A DNA stretch of 64,000 bases, from assembly GCF_015832195.1 (NCBI RefSeq), contig NC_052046.1:14562161-14626160 (forward strand), read 5' to 3'. Under the pieces are notes generated by a model. The model did not search any database. It saw only the letters and a program-made list of their open reading frames with translations, and was not told the DNA's origin. The stretch's first letter is position 1; each line of letters opens with the position of its first letter. This document shows, piece by piece, positions 1 through 13,435 of the stretch. Source of the DNA: Motacilla alba alba (Eukaryota; Chordata; Aves; Passeriformes; Motacillidae). The translations under genes and the position numbers were made by a program.

Positions 1-3000
1 TAGCTGTTATTAGAGTTAGAGAAGGATTTCAGTTCAAACACAGAGTAAGTGTGGAGTAATTGGCAACAGATTGACTGAAATAGTCAATAAATATTGTTTC
101 ATCTAACTTTTCGTACTGCAAAGAAAGAGATTTTCCCCAGAGAAATGTCATTGTAGGTTTCATTCTCATATAAAATAAGCTTTTATTACTCATCTAATTT
201 AAGAAACATTAAAAAAAATAAGAATAAGCACAAATGTAATCATCCTCTTACATGCTATGAGTATCACATAATTATGCTTTGCTTCCATGGTATTACATAT
301 GGAAACTATCAATTCAATAGAAAACACTTTCCCTGAAAAATTTAAAGTAATCATCCCAATGCTTTAATATTGCTTCTATGTTCATAATTCTATACAAGAT
401 CTCTTATTTTCAAGATAAAACCCATCAGGTTATCTGAAGATATTTTACTCTGCCTTTTGGAGGAGTTTGTTTTTCACAAGTATCATTCCATATCAAAGCT
501 TGTGATATGACTTTTAATTTATTTTACTCTCTCCTTTATGTTTGATGCTAATGACCTCTGGATTTTTTTTAAATGCACAGAATTTTTAGCTATCCCATTA
601 AGTCATGATGAAGTTTACACTAGCTGAGACATCTGGCTTGGATGTGATATATATGAAAGATAGTCACCTCACAAATCAGCAGCCTGTGGTGCTTCAGAGA
701 GATTAGTCAGAAGGGTTACTTTAAAGCTTCCTTGGATAAAGAGATCAGACACATCTCCCAGATGTAAAATGCCTCTGTCTCCACTGGAGAATATATTGAA
801 AGGTGACTATAAAGAGAGAACTGGGTGGCCCAGGAGGCATGGTAGCAGACTGTGAAGCTATTCATCTCCAAGCCATTTTTCGGAAACTACTAATGGCCTT
901 TTAGATTTCATGCAAAGCCAATAAAACAATAATTGCTAAATACACTGTTGAGTCCTATTATATTTGTGGAGGCTCTACCACAGCTGTGAACCTTGGAAGC
1001 CAGAAAGAACATACATTAGAAATTACTAAGTGAAGTGTCCAGCACTTGCTGTAATTTGTTGGGGTTAGATCCTGGTGGGAATGGGTAGTCCTGTTTTCAC
1101 TGACAGTTTTATTAAACTGACCATAATAAAAAATGGGAGGAAGAGTCTGTGAATGGCATTTTGTAGAACAAAGATTGGCTTCATGGGTTTGAGAAAGCAA
1201 CACAGCAGCAACAGTCACTTCAAAAATACAAGGAGAGGGGCAGGAGTCCTGATATATTTACAGCATTTGTTCAGAAAGTGTGGGGACCCACCTCAGCTTG
1301 GAGGGTTTGAATGGTTAAATTGCCAGAAGAGTGCAACAGTCATGGAGCCAGGAAGTAGTTTAGATAAGTAATGTCTACTAAAGGTACAGAAAATGCAGAG
1401 GAAGGAGACCATTTTCTCTGACAGTGCTTTGGAGTGGGGGAACTGCAGCTGGCTAGTGATGTATTTCACTCTACACAGCTGAACCCAGGTTTAAATCAAA
1501 ACCAAACTCTAGAGCTAAGAAATTAGAAAGATTAGAGTTTTGGACTGATCACTCCCTATAGCTCTCTTTTCTGTACATTAAATAGAACTTGCATTTGTGT
1601 GTAGTTTTTGGTGCTAGGTCACTTAAATAGCTGGAGACAAGGCTGTGCTCATGATGCCTTTGTAGCTCTACACTTGAGGCATTTTTCCAGGATGTGGGTT
1701 TGAATGCTACTCAAACTACTGCCAGGTAGTCACAAGCTACCTGTCTTCCAGATTAGTGGGCTGAACAGCATTTTAGATTAATTATCTAAAGATAGTAGAC
1801 AATATAAGCCCTTTTGAAATTAATTATTCCTGCTCATATAGGTATCTAGATTAGGTAGTAACCTGCAATAATGGAGGCATCTAGCAAGTCGCTATATTTT
1901 ACAGATTTAGTCTTTGCAGAGGCATGGCCTCCTATAGATATATCCCTATACTCAATGTTCCTTGATGCCTGCTTATAAATGACTACATACTCTGTGTGAA
2001 GTTTTTGAGGAACATTTTTCAGTGGCACGTATGTTGATATATTGTGTATATAGGGTGCCATTCATTTTTTTTCTCTTCTGTGAAGTGGGCTGGTGTCTGA
2101 CATCTGAGATGTCCTTACTTTTGAAAAGAAACAATTCAGGTGCATGGACTATGTGCCAGGAGTTATGGAATGTGCAGGGTTCTGTAAGGTAGAGACACAT
2201 CACCTTATTAAAGCATAGCTGAACAATACACAGTTTAAAGAATACAGACATTCTAAATGCTAAGGCTATACTTGTACACTTTCCAAAGCAGGTGATATTT
2301 ATAGAGCTTTGCTGTGACTGTGTGCTATGAATAGCCTTATAAAACAGGACCAGTCATTTCAGTGCATTTTATAAGCAATTTTTACATGGATTTTACTTTA
2401 TTGCCAGATTTAATTAGTTTTTAAAAGGAATATATGGCAAAGGGGTTAGATGTTCAATTAGATGAAGAGAACACAGGTATAGGAAAAATGAAATAACTGT
2501 AAAGATGGGGGAAAGGGATTGAGGCAGAACAAACATGCTTTCTCCATAATTTTTCTATTGTTTTGATGAAACTGAAACTGATCCACAGGGCAAATGTCAC
2601 AGCAGCCATTTTGGACTTTTTTGTGTCCTTCTCTCTATAAAACTGGAGCCAGAGATCTTCAGGGAATGGAATTATCACACACTTGGTGGTTTTGCCTCAA
2701 TCTTCAACTATTTCGGAAATGAACATATGTTTATATCTCAGAAATAACTGAAGAGCCTCTAGCCATGCATCCTAGTATTTATTAATTGGCTATTTGCTCA
2801 AAAGGCCATTTATCTTATTAAAATGAAATCAATCAACTGTTTTGCTGGCAGCTCAGTGTGGAATAATGCAGTTTTAAGATAAATGGAAGGCCTTCAGTGT
2901 ATGAAAAATGTGGTTAGAAAAATCAAAACAGAAGCCTTGAGACCCGTTCCTTGGAAAAAGTGTCACAGTAGTTTAAGGTCACTTTGTATAGCTGTATAAC

Positions 3001-4533
3001 AATATCATTTATTATGCCCCTTCTAATCCTCCCAAGTTTTTGTAATGAGACAATCTGAGTAATTGTAATTGATGATAAATTTCTAGAAGTTGGGGGGTAT
3101 GTTTATGCTTTATGAGCCATCAGAAAAGGTTGTTTGAGATGGATGTGTTTAATGATATTCTCTTTTAGGGACTCAGGCTCTGAGCTGGCCCAGTTTGGCT
3201 TTGTTTCTGTCACTAAAGGATTGAGACTAGTCGTGGGTAGTTTGGGTTTACTAAGTGGAGCTGACTGCCAGTATGTCTGCATTTGAAGCTTGCCCAAAAC
3301 AGATTCCAACTGATATGGAAAGCAAAAGCAATTATGGAGAGTTTTATGTGAAGAAGCCAATTTTACTGATTATGGTTTTGGGGTTTTTCTACATGACTAC
3401 TTGAACATAATAACAAACAATCATCCAGCTCTTAGCTATTCTCAATTCTCAAGAATAATAAGTGCAATCAAGTATGACTTTTGACTGCCACACTACTCAC
3501 TCAAAAGATCACATTAAAAAATACAGGGAATGCAAAAATGTATTACAGGAGATAAAGAGCAAATGGAGGGAACACTGAAATTCTTCAGAGATCAGATAGC
3601 AGGACCTGGAATGAAAAAGACTGTCCAGATGCTGCCTCTTTTAGGAATCAGTTTTCCTTTTTGATTCTGCTAGCTTCTTTGCATTTATGTTGTGGGTTAT
3701 GACTCAAAAATGTGTCTGGAATGATCCATTCCATTGTGTCGTTTAGCTTTCTTTGGAAAAAAAAATAGAATCAAGATGTCATGATTTTCTACTAATAATG
3801 ACATTATTTCTAGCTGGCCTGTTATTACTGTAGTCTTTGGCCTGGCTGCATTCTTTCAGGCTGCAAACACTCAGCTTATATGAGTTATACAAGTTGAGCT
3901 TATGCAAGCAATGTTGATTAAAGATTTTCCCTGGCCTAAAGGGTTGCTTAAAGGGTATGGTAAATATTTGGCATTACAATATCAAGCCTGAGGTCCTGAG
4001 TAATTTATGACAAAACACCTGCACAAGTGAGCTGAAAGAAACTGAGCATGCTGAATTATTGCATGAGTTACTAAACCCAAATAGCTTCATATGGCCACAC
4101 AAGAAAGTTGAGGATAAAAAATATAATTACTTTCAGACATTGTGAGGCACGGAAAATAGGTCTGTTGTGTGGTTCAGGGTTTTGTTTTAATACCAAATCA
4201 CAAGTCTGTCTGATAGAGGATGCTGTTTTGATATTCTATTCCTAAATTTCTCCAGGTAAAATGACTGTACTCTATATAAAAAATTTGATTAAAATAGTTG
4301 TGTCAAATAAACATAATGAGGTACACTCATACCTTTCTGTAGGAAGGGAGAACCATGCTATCTCTCCCCTCCCTCACTCACCTTTTCAATGGAAGGCCTT
4401 ACAACCAGGGACCCCTTTGCCAGGTAAGTGAGCAAAACCATAAGGTATTAGCTGCTGCCAGGATCTCTGCTCTGGACATGAGAGAGAGAGATTTGTCATG
4501 TCAAAGTAGAGAAAATTGCGATATTGTCAAAAA
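1..4533. other. Intergenic, no feature recognised
   Basis: AT-rich non-coding DNA. Only short frames are open and none has recognisable protein similarity or exon structure. No clear repeat family was recognised. Confidence 0.6.
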
Positions 4534-4577
4534 ATGTGAACTGTGGATTCACAGTTCACATGTTGAACATGTTCATG
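4534..4577. repeat. 12-bp perfect hairpin followed by palindromes
   Basis: ATGTGAACTGTG (4534-4545), loop GATT, then CACAGTTCACAT (4550-4561). Overlapping this, ACATGTT-G-AACATGT (4558-4572) and the 10-base palindrome GAACATGTTC (4565-4574) follow. The last matches a p53 half-site (RRRCWWGYYY) by pattern only. Confidence 0.9.
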
Positions 4578-6327
4578 ATTTTGAATCCTTCCATGGATTT
4601 GAATCCACCAGTGGAATTGGTATTCAGGTTTTTTTTACCTCCATAAACAAAAGCTTCAAAATCTGAATTTAACACTTATTTTACAAGGGTTTAAGTAAAA
4701 TGGAAGATCCAGATGCTTAGGGCTTTCATAGAATTACTTAATGCCTTAGTGCCCGAAGCTTAATAATGATGTTGTGTTCTTTTCACATTTTTTGATCAAG
4801 TTCTGTGTTTGTGCAGTATCAAACCAGAAGAAAGAGAGGGATTAGAATAAGACATGGAAAGGATGCAAATCCCTGATATCTGAATCAGAAACATCTATTG
4901 ATAGATCTCTGCATAACATAAGTCCATGGAGACCCAAAACTCAGTTTGATGGAAACAAACCAATCTTGTTGAGTCATCTGCAAGAGATTCCTGAGAAGCT
5001 AGGTTATGCAGTTGCTTGTGTAATGTGAGGTAAATCTGACGCAAAGAAAGGAGAGATGTGGAGTAATAATATCTTATTTAGCATAAGTGACTATCTCATA
5101 TTTTTTCCAAAATTCTGCTTCAGGCAGTTATTTACTCAGATCATTTCTATTTGCCACTATAGGTTAGGTCTGCTGGTACAAGTAAAATAAGGGATTCCTT
5201 TCGTCTGCACTGGAACAACAGTGAGTCACTCTACTGATACTGTCACACGAAAGAGTAGTTTCCTTAAACCATATATGTTCAATCAGGCTGTCAATGCCCA
5301 AAGACACAGAAGATCCATGTGTCTGACCAGCCTGTCTTTGTCCTGTAATGGGGACCCCACTGAACAGCCAGATGTATCAGAGGGTGGTTCTGGGGTGTGC
5401 ACCAACAGCATACCAGAGTAAAATCCTTTTTATCAGTTTGGAAACAGAGGCCACTTTCTGGATTTCACCACTCTTAGTTGGCATACTATCAGTTTTGTCA
5501 AGCTGTTGACTGTCAGTGGCTGCTAGAGCCCTTGATGAAAGACTTGTACTAAATAGTTTACAGAATAACAGATTTTATTAACAAATGCAGTGATAATAGT
5601 AAACTTTGATAGATTGAGAGATTGATGTTGATACTAAAAATGAATTTGAGGCAATATACAGACAAGTTCTAATGCCCAGTGAAAGCCAGCTCAAGGTAAT
5701 TATTTAGTATGCATATAATAAGGTTCTTACCCTATAAGTGTCCCTGTGGAGGGAGAAGACAGGTACAGCTTGTCAATGATAACAGAAGTTACAATGGGGT
5801 CTCCTTTGACCTCCCTCCCCTAAGCTATATTTATATTGTTTTCTTCGAGGGAGGGCAAAGGTAAAGTTACAGTTGATGTAATTTCATGTGTAGATAGATT
5901 TGGAGCGACTTTAGTCATTAGTATTTGTAGAAGCATGAAAATCATATATATTTTCAAGTTAATGAAGCAAAGTTCAGCTTTCATTCACCACCTGGCACAT
6001 TTCTTTGGCTTTGTTCCTATTAGGTACATTGTTTTCAACAGAGCATGGTCACAACCCCATTGTGTTGCTCCATGCCCTGTGTCATATGTGCATTGATTTC
6101 AACAGAGCATGACCACAGAACCTCTGTGCCACTCCATCCTTTGTTTCATGTCTCCCTTAGAGCAGCACACCAAGTTTCCTCAGTGCTCTTGCTTCAAAGC
6201 TGTGCAGACAGTTTGCCCCTGGCAAACTATAGCCAATGTATACATTCCTTCTAGCTGAACTTTGCTTTTCAGTATTTTCCAAACAGTTGAGACACTTTAA
6301 TTTTCATCATCCTTCTCATTGTTTCAG
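4578..6327. other. Intergenic, no feature recognised
   Basis: AT-rich DNA with scattered stops in all frames. Two related GTTTTCAACAGAGCATG / GATTTCAACAGAGCATG stretches (about 6030-6110) form a loose local duplication of about 70 bases. Nothing else is supported. Confidence 0.55.
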
Positions 6328-6430
6328 CAAATATGGACTAGTTGGCCGTGGAAGATTGGCAGCGCACATTAAGAACTGTGTGGCTGCTGGGCACATCTAT
6401 AAAATGATGTACCAAAATGAACGACTGAAG
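6328..6430 (+). other. Candidate isolated exon (unidentified)
   Basis: The acceptor TCATTGTTTCAG is followed by 103 bases open in one frame, reading KYGLVGRGRLAAHIKNC and then VAAGHIYKMMYQNERLK, ending AAG|GTGAGA. Frame and both splice sites are exon-like. I do not recognise the peptide; it does not match FGF10, NNT or HCN1, the expected neighbours. A frame this short can be open by chance, and no partner exons were found, so it may be a non-coding RNA exon or nothing. Confidence 0.25.
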
Positions 6431-6565
6431 GTGAGAAATTACTGGTGCACCTAACACATAATGAGCTGCTCTGAGAAAGGAGTAGCTTTCTTTTGGATTG
6501 GATCAACGAAAATAAGGCAGGAACAGATGTCCAAAATACTCTAGCCCTTTGAAGTGGAGATTTCC

Positions 6566-6569
<4 letters not shown>

Positions 6570-6605
<36 letters not shown>
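6570..6605 (+). repeat. Poly(A) tract, 36 bases
   Basis: Uninterrupted A36 between TTCCTATT and GATTGTTACT. It creates an apparent poly-Phe frame on the minus strand that is not a gene. No retrocopy or target duplication is recognised around it. Confidence 0.95.
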
Positions 6606-6607
<2 letters not shown>

Positions 6608-9600
6608 TTGTTACTATCTGAGTAACAGAGACAGTACTAGTGCTATCTGGTACTAGAGATAGTATTTTTTCACAGACGGACCCCAAATGAAAAGGGCAGA
6701 GTTTGATGGACTGGCTGCAAAATCCAAAGAGTGTATTTAAATCCATATGTATGCAATGCATATCCCTGTACATGTAAGTATGTTCATATAACATGTTTCC
6801 ATCTAGGCTTCAAAGTCCCAGTGATACTGTAGTGAAGGCAACTCTTGCTTTGCTTACATTGGTCTGAATTTCAAGACGTTCTGTGTGTGCAAAAAATGCA
6901 CTGGGCATTTTGTTTGAATGTATGGATGAATGCAGATTATAGGAACATTAAAAGTTTCTGAATCTGAACAAAACCATTTGGCCTGTTATCAGCAGACCTG
7001 ACCTAGAAATACAAATCTCTATATGATATAATAAACTTCTGATTATTACATGGAAAATTTTCTTCCTCTGCTGTTAAACAGCCATAGGAAGCAGAACATC
7101 AGTTCTTGGAGGTTCCTCTCACCAGGAGCCAATGAATCACTCTCTTTTGCCCACTCACTGATAGCACTGTATCCTGCTACCCATTAAACTATTCATGCCA
7201 GCGAGATATAGCATCAGATATTGTTCAAATTCTCCTAGTGCCCCAAAAATTTGATTAGGTGAGGAACAGACAAATCAGCAAGCAATCCATGCTTAGCACT
7301 ACAGATGAAGGCAGAAAGTCTTGCCTGGCAATTAATTCCTTCACAGCTGCAAAACTAGTAATCTAACTTTGAATGTGTTAGTGGAAGGTATGGACCAGGT
7401 GTTCCAGGGAAAGAATTTTTTGCATTGCCTTAGACTAGCAAGTAAATTAGCAAGTAAGTGCTAAAGAAGACAGAAGAAGCTTATTGCAATGTAATCACTT
7501 TTAAAAAAACACCAGAGAAAATACATCTACTCTAATCTTACCAGCCAATGAATGGATACTGTAAAGGCTGAGACTTCACTAATTTATAGTTTCCAGGCTC
7601 CTTCATGAAACAAGAGTTAAAGTGTGGGGTTTAGTGTATCCAAGCTCAAATATGACTGTGCAGACCAACTGCTTACACTCCTGAGCCACCAAACTTCTCA
7701 CAAAAAAATTAATATAAACATGCTTAAGAAAGATTTATATAATAATAAAAACTCCATGAACTGGTGACTTCATCTCCTCTCCTTTTATTCCAACTTAAAT
7801 TATTTCCACTGTCTTTCATATTCTGGTTAAATTAAAATCTTACTCAGTATCCTACTGATCTGACTATGAGTTCTTGTCAGCCAGAATGAACAACCCAACC
7901 TTCTGGAAACAGATGTGCAAGAACGTATGCATAGAATTCAGATAATCCCTTAACTTTATGTTTGATGATCTAGATATACTAAATATCATAATGACTGTTT
8001 TCTAGTTTCTTTAAAATTGATTTTTATGGGTTTTTTTTTCTTCCTTTACATCTTTAATATTTATATATTTAAATTTGAGTACCAGGTCTAGAAATGGCTT
8101 TAACATCCTTTGTGTTAGGACGTTATTTTGATTTGAATTGATTGAATATTTTGACTGAATACTGTGGCAAGAATTCCTGTTTCTATTGAACATTTTTAAG
8201 TACCCAAATATCAATGGAATGAAATTCTCATCTATGACAGTACAAGACTTGTCCAAATCAGTTGTATTTACATCAGATTCTCATTCTTTGTAGATATAAA
8301 TTATTGACTTCACGTATATTGTCTTGCATTGGTATATAGTTAGAAACAATTAAAAAATCTGTTTCATTTGAAATCAGTCTCCCAAATAATTACAAATCAG
8401 ATTCACTCAGTTCTTCTGCCCAGAAACTGAATTATTCCAAATCACTATGATATTTTGAAAATTCTGGGCAACAAAAATTTTTGTCTTTCATCTCAGGTTT
8501 TGCACCAAAATACTTAGGTTAGATTTTTAAAAAAGGTTATATATAAAACCTTTTAGAATATCTGAAATAAAGTCAGAAACCAGACCTGAAGTTCATTGGG
8601 GCCATTTTTTCCCCCATTATTTAATGTCTTTTGACCTAATTCTGAGTGGCAATCCAAACAAATGGCAGTACTTGTCATATGCCAGCAGCTCATCTCTGGT
8701 GTATCACCTTTCCTCATACCTGCTCATGGGAAGGATGTTCTTAAATGTGGGAGCAGGGAGAGAAACAAAAAGCCTTAGGTTTCCTCCCTCATAAATCTCA
8801 ATTTCAAGTCATGTTTGTATCCATCCATTTCAAACTTCATTTTCCAGTCTTTGGGGAAGAAAGACTGCTCATTTTAAAAACAGGACAATTGGTTCTAACT
8901 GAATTATTTTGTTTTACCTCCTTACTCTTTTGTTGCTAATATTTCTTTGGACCACCCAACATAACTCAGTTATCTTTCCCTGGCATTCATGCACTCAGAA
9001 TCCTTGCAAATGTTGTCCCTATTAGTCATTGCTTGGCCCAGCTACAATTGGCATAGTGAAGTTTTCGTAGTATATTTTTAATTTTCAGTCAGCTCCTTTT
9101 GACTCTTGAACATTAGACCAAAGACAGGATATCATACACTAAATCAGTATAATAATTATCTTGATATATGCTTCTTAATTAGTATAATTGTGATTGGCAA
9201 AAAACTCTTATGTTTTCTTGACACAGGGGTTAATGATATATATAAATAATGGTGATGCTGTCCCATTAGTTGGAGTCCCAAAGCCATCCTTGTGGAAGGC
9301 ATATACAGCAGAGCTATAATTCTCCCAACGGTCCAGCTCTATGGTGGAGTTCTAGGATCTCAGAAACTTCCAAGAGCCTGGGTGGCCGAAAGTCACCATT
9401 TGGGTGGCCCATGGAGCAGAACTTCACTGTTCTGAGTAGTCATGGTGTGTTTAGACTGACAATGCAAATGAACAAAAGCCCATCACCCCCTAGGTGGGAG
9501 CAAGGCACAGAAGATTGGGATAGCATGAACTGGAGGCACATTGCTCCTCCAGGATTTAAAAACTTCCAATTTAGTACATTGTCTACTTCTAATCCTGAAC

Positions 9601-10886
9601 GCAGATGGCGTCAGAAATATTTGTGCTTAAATTAGAACCAAGACAAGATGTACAAGCTAAGTTAAGGCTCCTGCAGTCATCCTCCATTCAGGGTTATGGA
9701 CAGACAGAACTAAATGCATGTGGTTCTATTTCTGCCTCTTCCCTTTTCTAGCTGAAACCCATATGTGAATCACAGTGTGCTTGAGATGTTCTGCAAGAAT
9801 ATATCATTGTTCAAAGTGCCATGTGTATACTTACTTCATTTAAATCTCTGTGTTCCTTAATGGATAGTTCATTTAAAAGTTGAGAGAGATAAGATCCTCC
9901 TAAATGTGATCTATTAATATATTTCCAGATGGACTGGCAGCTATGGTAAACATTTTGATGAAACCTGAAGTCTAGCACAGGTTGCTAGAAGCCAAACAGA
10001 CAATTTGCAACTTATCAATAAAATTTGGATCAGACCCTTGATGAAAGAGAAACGTGCTGTGTTGGTTCCTGGTGGTACTAAAGAACATAGATGTGTTTCT
10101 GGAATGATCAAGCAATGCTAAATCAGAACTGGCGCTTTGTGCAGAATGGAAATAAGACAACAGGAGATCATTATTAAAAGCAAAGTATTTCTGGCCATTT
10201 TTATAGTTTTCAATTGCTGTTGAAAGTAGGAGTATGCTGTTATAAATATACTCAATTCCTTCCTTCATGTCCTACATATTTAGCATTTTCCAGGAAATGT
10301 GGCTTCTCTTGACTTATTAAATTCAAGGCTCCAATCTCTTTGCTTTGAGAGGACCATTTGGTTCCCTTGGTAAAACACATGTCCTCAGAGGACAAAAATC
10401 AGTAAAAAAGTAAAACTGACAATCATAATTTATCCATCAGGAACTTCTCCTCTGAGGTTACTACAGAGCAAACCAAGATGTATGCCCAATTTTTTGTTGT
10501 TTTTATTGTACTGTTTTTCAAAAGCTGTGAATTTTCAGCATAATTGTGTGTGGTATAGTTCTCATTGCAGCAACCCAAAAGATCTGTTAAAAAAAGAAAA
10601 GAAAGCCAACTAGGCAATGTACTTAAAATTGGGTTCCTATGACTGTGTGGGGTCTTTGAAGTGTTTTTGAAATGGCAAAATGGCAACATAACTGTTTCTA
10701 TGACTGTATATAGGCATTGGCTCCAATTCACAAATCCCAAATTCCACCCAATTCTCTGGGCCTGGTGTTTTCTATTGGCAGGGTACTTCCTGCAGCCTAG
10801 AGCCAATCAACAGGAAATATTAGGGCTTGGATGGATTTAAGATGCCTAAATCTGGAATCTACTTTTGTTAAAATTCTTGACCCAGA
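6606..10886. other. Intergenic, no feature recognised
   Basis: Long AT-rich interval without a gene. The longest frame (9270-9635, 121 codons) lacks similarity, codon bias or splice support and is treated as chance. Confidence 0.55.
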
Positions 10887-10931
10887 TTTCTGGTTCACAC
10901 CTGCCTTTCAGACTCAGGTGTGAACCAGAAA
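10887..10931. repeat. Perfect 17-bp inverted repeat, 11-base loop
   Basis: TTTCTGGTTCACACCTG (10887-10903) and its exact complement CAGGTGTGAACCAGAAA (10915-10931) flank CCTTTCAGACT. Both strands can form the same hairpin. No transposon ends are recognised. Confidence 0.95.
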
Positions 10932-11869
10932 ACTTTTCAATTCTGTCCCTACCACTCCTGTCCTCTGTCTCCTCTTCCCCTTTTAGCATACGATTGACTT
11001 GCTTCAGTGAAAGAACAGCAAGCTGGAGGGCAGTGATTGATATAGCACCAAACATAAATGGTGGTCAAGAACATAATAATAACTTTGCTGCTGCTATCAA
11101 GAGACTGAGCCAATTAAATGCCATATTTTAATATAAACTTTTGCCAGGACTGTATTTGCTTTATTGAAGTTTCTAAAAAGCCTTTAATGTTGCTACAACA
11201 GGATATTACTTTTTCTTCAGATAAAATATAAATGTTCTGCTTAAAAAGGAGTAAAAACCGTGCTATAAGGTTATGTATTAAACAATTTCAGCATACTTTC
11301 AAGCGCTGTAACTTAATCTTAACATACTAGGGGCACAGGTTTGCTATGGTGCAAGATGTGAAATGTTTACACAGACCACAGTTAAAAGAATTTCTAGGCT
11401 CAGTTCAAGAGTTTACACTTTCAAAATCATTCCACCAGGGCATCCATCACAATCACACAATTGCTTTGTCTGAGTTCTTTAATTCTTTCACCCCTCTGAA
11501 ACTGTGTATTTAAAAACCTACCACAGGATTCCTAAACAGACGAGGTCAGCTAGGTGTTGTAATCACATCTCTTCACTAAAATAGCCATATGTAATCAGCT
11601 GAGCTTTGGCTCCAAACTGTTGTAACCTACCAACTCATATAAGTATTAATGGGAAGAGACCTAGAGAAAATATCTGTAGTATCTACTATCTGTGTAATAA
11701 ACAGAGTTATGTCTGTCATTAGCACTCAAGCAAATAAATGCTGGTGTTTTTATGGTACCTAAACAGCTTTACTCCACTGGTGGTCAGACCTGTTAGCCTG
11801 GCCACTGCTCAAAGGGCTTGGATATTCTCGGCCCTGGTGTCTCAAGGTGGGTGCTAGGAGAGCAGGACT
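10932..11869. other. Intergenic, no feature recognised
   Basis: AT-rich; no coding or repeat signal that I can name. Confidence 0.5.
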
Positions 11870-12220
11870 GATGCCTTCTCTCTTGCAGCATTTAAGGTTC
11901 TGGTAAGCAAAGGGGCTGCAGGGGTGGCTTCTGCGAGAAGATGCCGGAAACTGCCTCCATATCTGACAGAGCTAGCTCCAAGACAGACATGCTGCTGGCC
12001 AAACAACCAAGTGATGATGTTGGCATGCCACTGAGACAACATACTCAAGAAAGGTTGGAAACTGCTGTACAAGACGAACTATAAGAAAGAAGTGAGAGCA
12101 TGTGAGAGAAAGAGTCCTGCAGATACCAAGATCAGTGAAGGAGGAGTAGAGGAGGTGCTCCAGAGTTTCTCCTGACCTCATAGTGATGATGATGCTGAGA
12201 CAGACAGTCCCTGCAACTCC
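11870..12220 (+). mobile_element. Avian interspersed repeat fragment (class uncertain)
   Basis: GCGAGAAGATGCCGGAAACT, then GACAGAGCTAGCTCCAAGAC, GACATGCTGCTGGCCAAA, CATGTGAGAGAAAGAGTCCT, AGATACCAAGATCAGTGAAG and GAGGAGGTGCTCCAG follow a recurrent avian repeat that I recognise. I cannot say whether it is LTR-derived or the 5' part of a LINE. Confidence 0.5.
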
Positions 12221-13435
12221 GAGGATCAGCCCAAGGTCTGTGTGTGTTATTAAGTCTGAAAGGAAAAAAAAAAATCACTGAATGGCTTCACTTTTTCTTC
12301 ATTCTGATTTGCCAGGTGATCGTCTTCAGCAAATATCCTCCCAATATTTTCCTTAGACCTCCTTTAATGACTTTCTTGATGTCTGAAACAACACTGGCAA
12401 GTCTCAACTCTTAATTGAATTTTGGCTTTTCATGTCTTCTCCCTGAACATTTGAACCGCAGCTCATTAACTTTTCTTCAAAAATTCAAAGATTTCCTTCC
12501 TGACCTTATTTTCACATACATATTTGTCTTTTCCTCTTGAGTTACAACCTGAGTTCCTTGTTCAGCCTGACATTAGACACAGTGGAATAGCATGATCCTG
12601 TGCTTTTAAAATGTGCTTCTTAAGAACTGACTGGCATTTGTGGATCTATAAGCCCTCCATTGGATCACTGTGAAGTAGCTTGAAGCTTGTCCTCTTGAAA
12701 TCCAGGGTAACCACTCTGATTACTTCTTTTTCTCATACACTGAAAAGTTTAAAATCCACCCTTTTGTCATCAGTGTGGCCAAGACAGCCACTTATCATTG
12801 CAGCCCCCATAAGTCCTGCTATTATTCAGAAATGGCAAGTTTAGGAGGGCAACATTCCTGCATTCCTGCTTGGGTCTCTGAGTGCCTGGGACATAAACTT
12901 CAGGGATTTGCCAGACTACTCTCAAAAGTGTGGTATTTGCAGTAGATCTCTGGGAAGTCGAAATCTCGAATAAGAGCTTCTGATTAGAAATTTATCATAA
13001 TTCAAAAGAAGAACACATCAAGAGATGAGAGCACATCTATTCCCTCCCAAATATGGAAGCACAGAATCACAAAAGGTGTACCTGAAAGAGGAAGTGGTCA
13101 ACAAAGTCAGAGGAACTCACCAGGAGTGTTCAGCAGGGCCTGTGGCCCTGGAACAGTCACTGGGTGGGACCCCCAGCACCCTACAGCAGGGCAGTAGGGA
13201 GAGGAGCATGGGAAGGGGTGGCCTTAGCTCAGCACCCAGAGCTGCTGATCTCCTCAAAGCCAAGACTCAAGCTCAAGCCTGGGCTCTTGCTCAGGTGTGC
13301 ACACTGTGGGTGTACCCATGGGAGCCCTGAGCACAGTGTGAGGGTGGAGGCAGTTATGGTAAATGGTGTCACATCTATCTGAGTGTGCCTTGTGGCTGTG
13401 CTGGATTTGCAGTCCTTCGACACCCATGGTGCAGC
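12221..13435. other. Intergenic, possible diverged repeat
   Basis: The 12640-13000 part (GTCCTCTTGAAATCCAGGGT, GTCATCAGTGTGGCCAAGAC) is faintly like an antisense avian LINE region, but I cannot define it. No gene is seen. Confidence 0.4.

Noticed and set aside
6328..6430. FGF10 exon 2, expected in the neighbourhood
   Set aside because: The FGF middle exon is about 104 bases, similar in length, but the translated residues do not match FGF10 or any FGF core motif.
6369..6794. 141-codon minus-strand frame with a poly-Phe run
   Set aside because: The run is the reverse of the A36 tract; the flanks have no similarity and no splice support.
7200..7260. tRNA-like B box (GTTCAAATTC)
   Set aside because: No matching A box or cloverleaf could be built around it.
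9270..9635. 121-codon plus-strand frame
   Set aside because: No recognisable similarity, no exon boundaries, and a random-looking composition; chance opening is expected over 64 kb.
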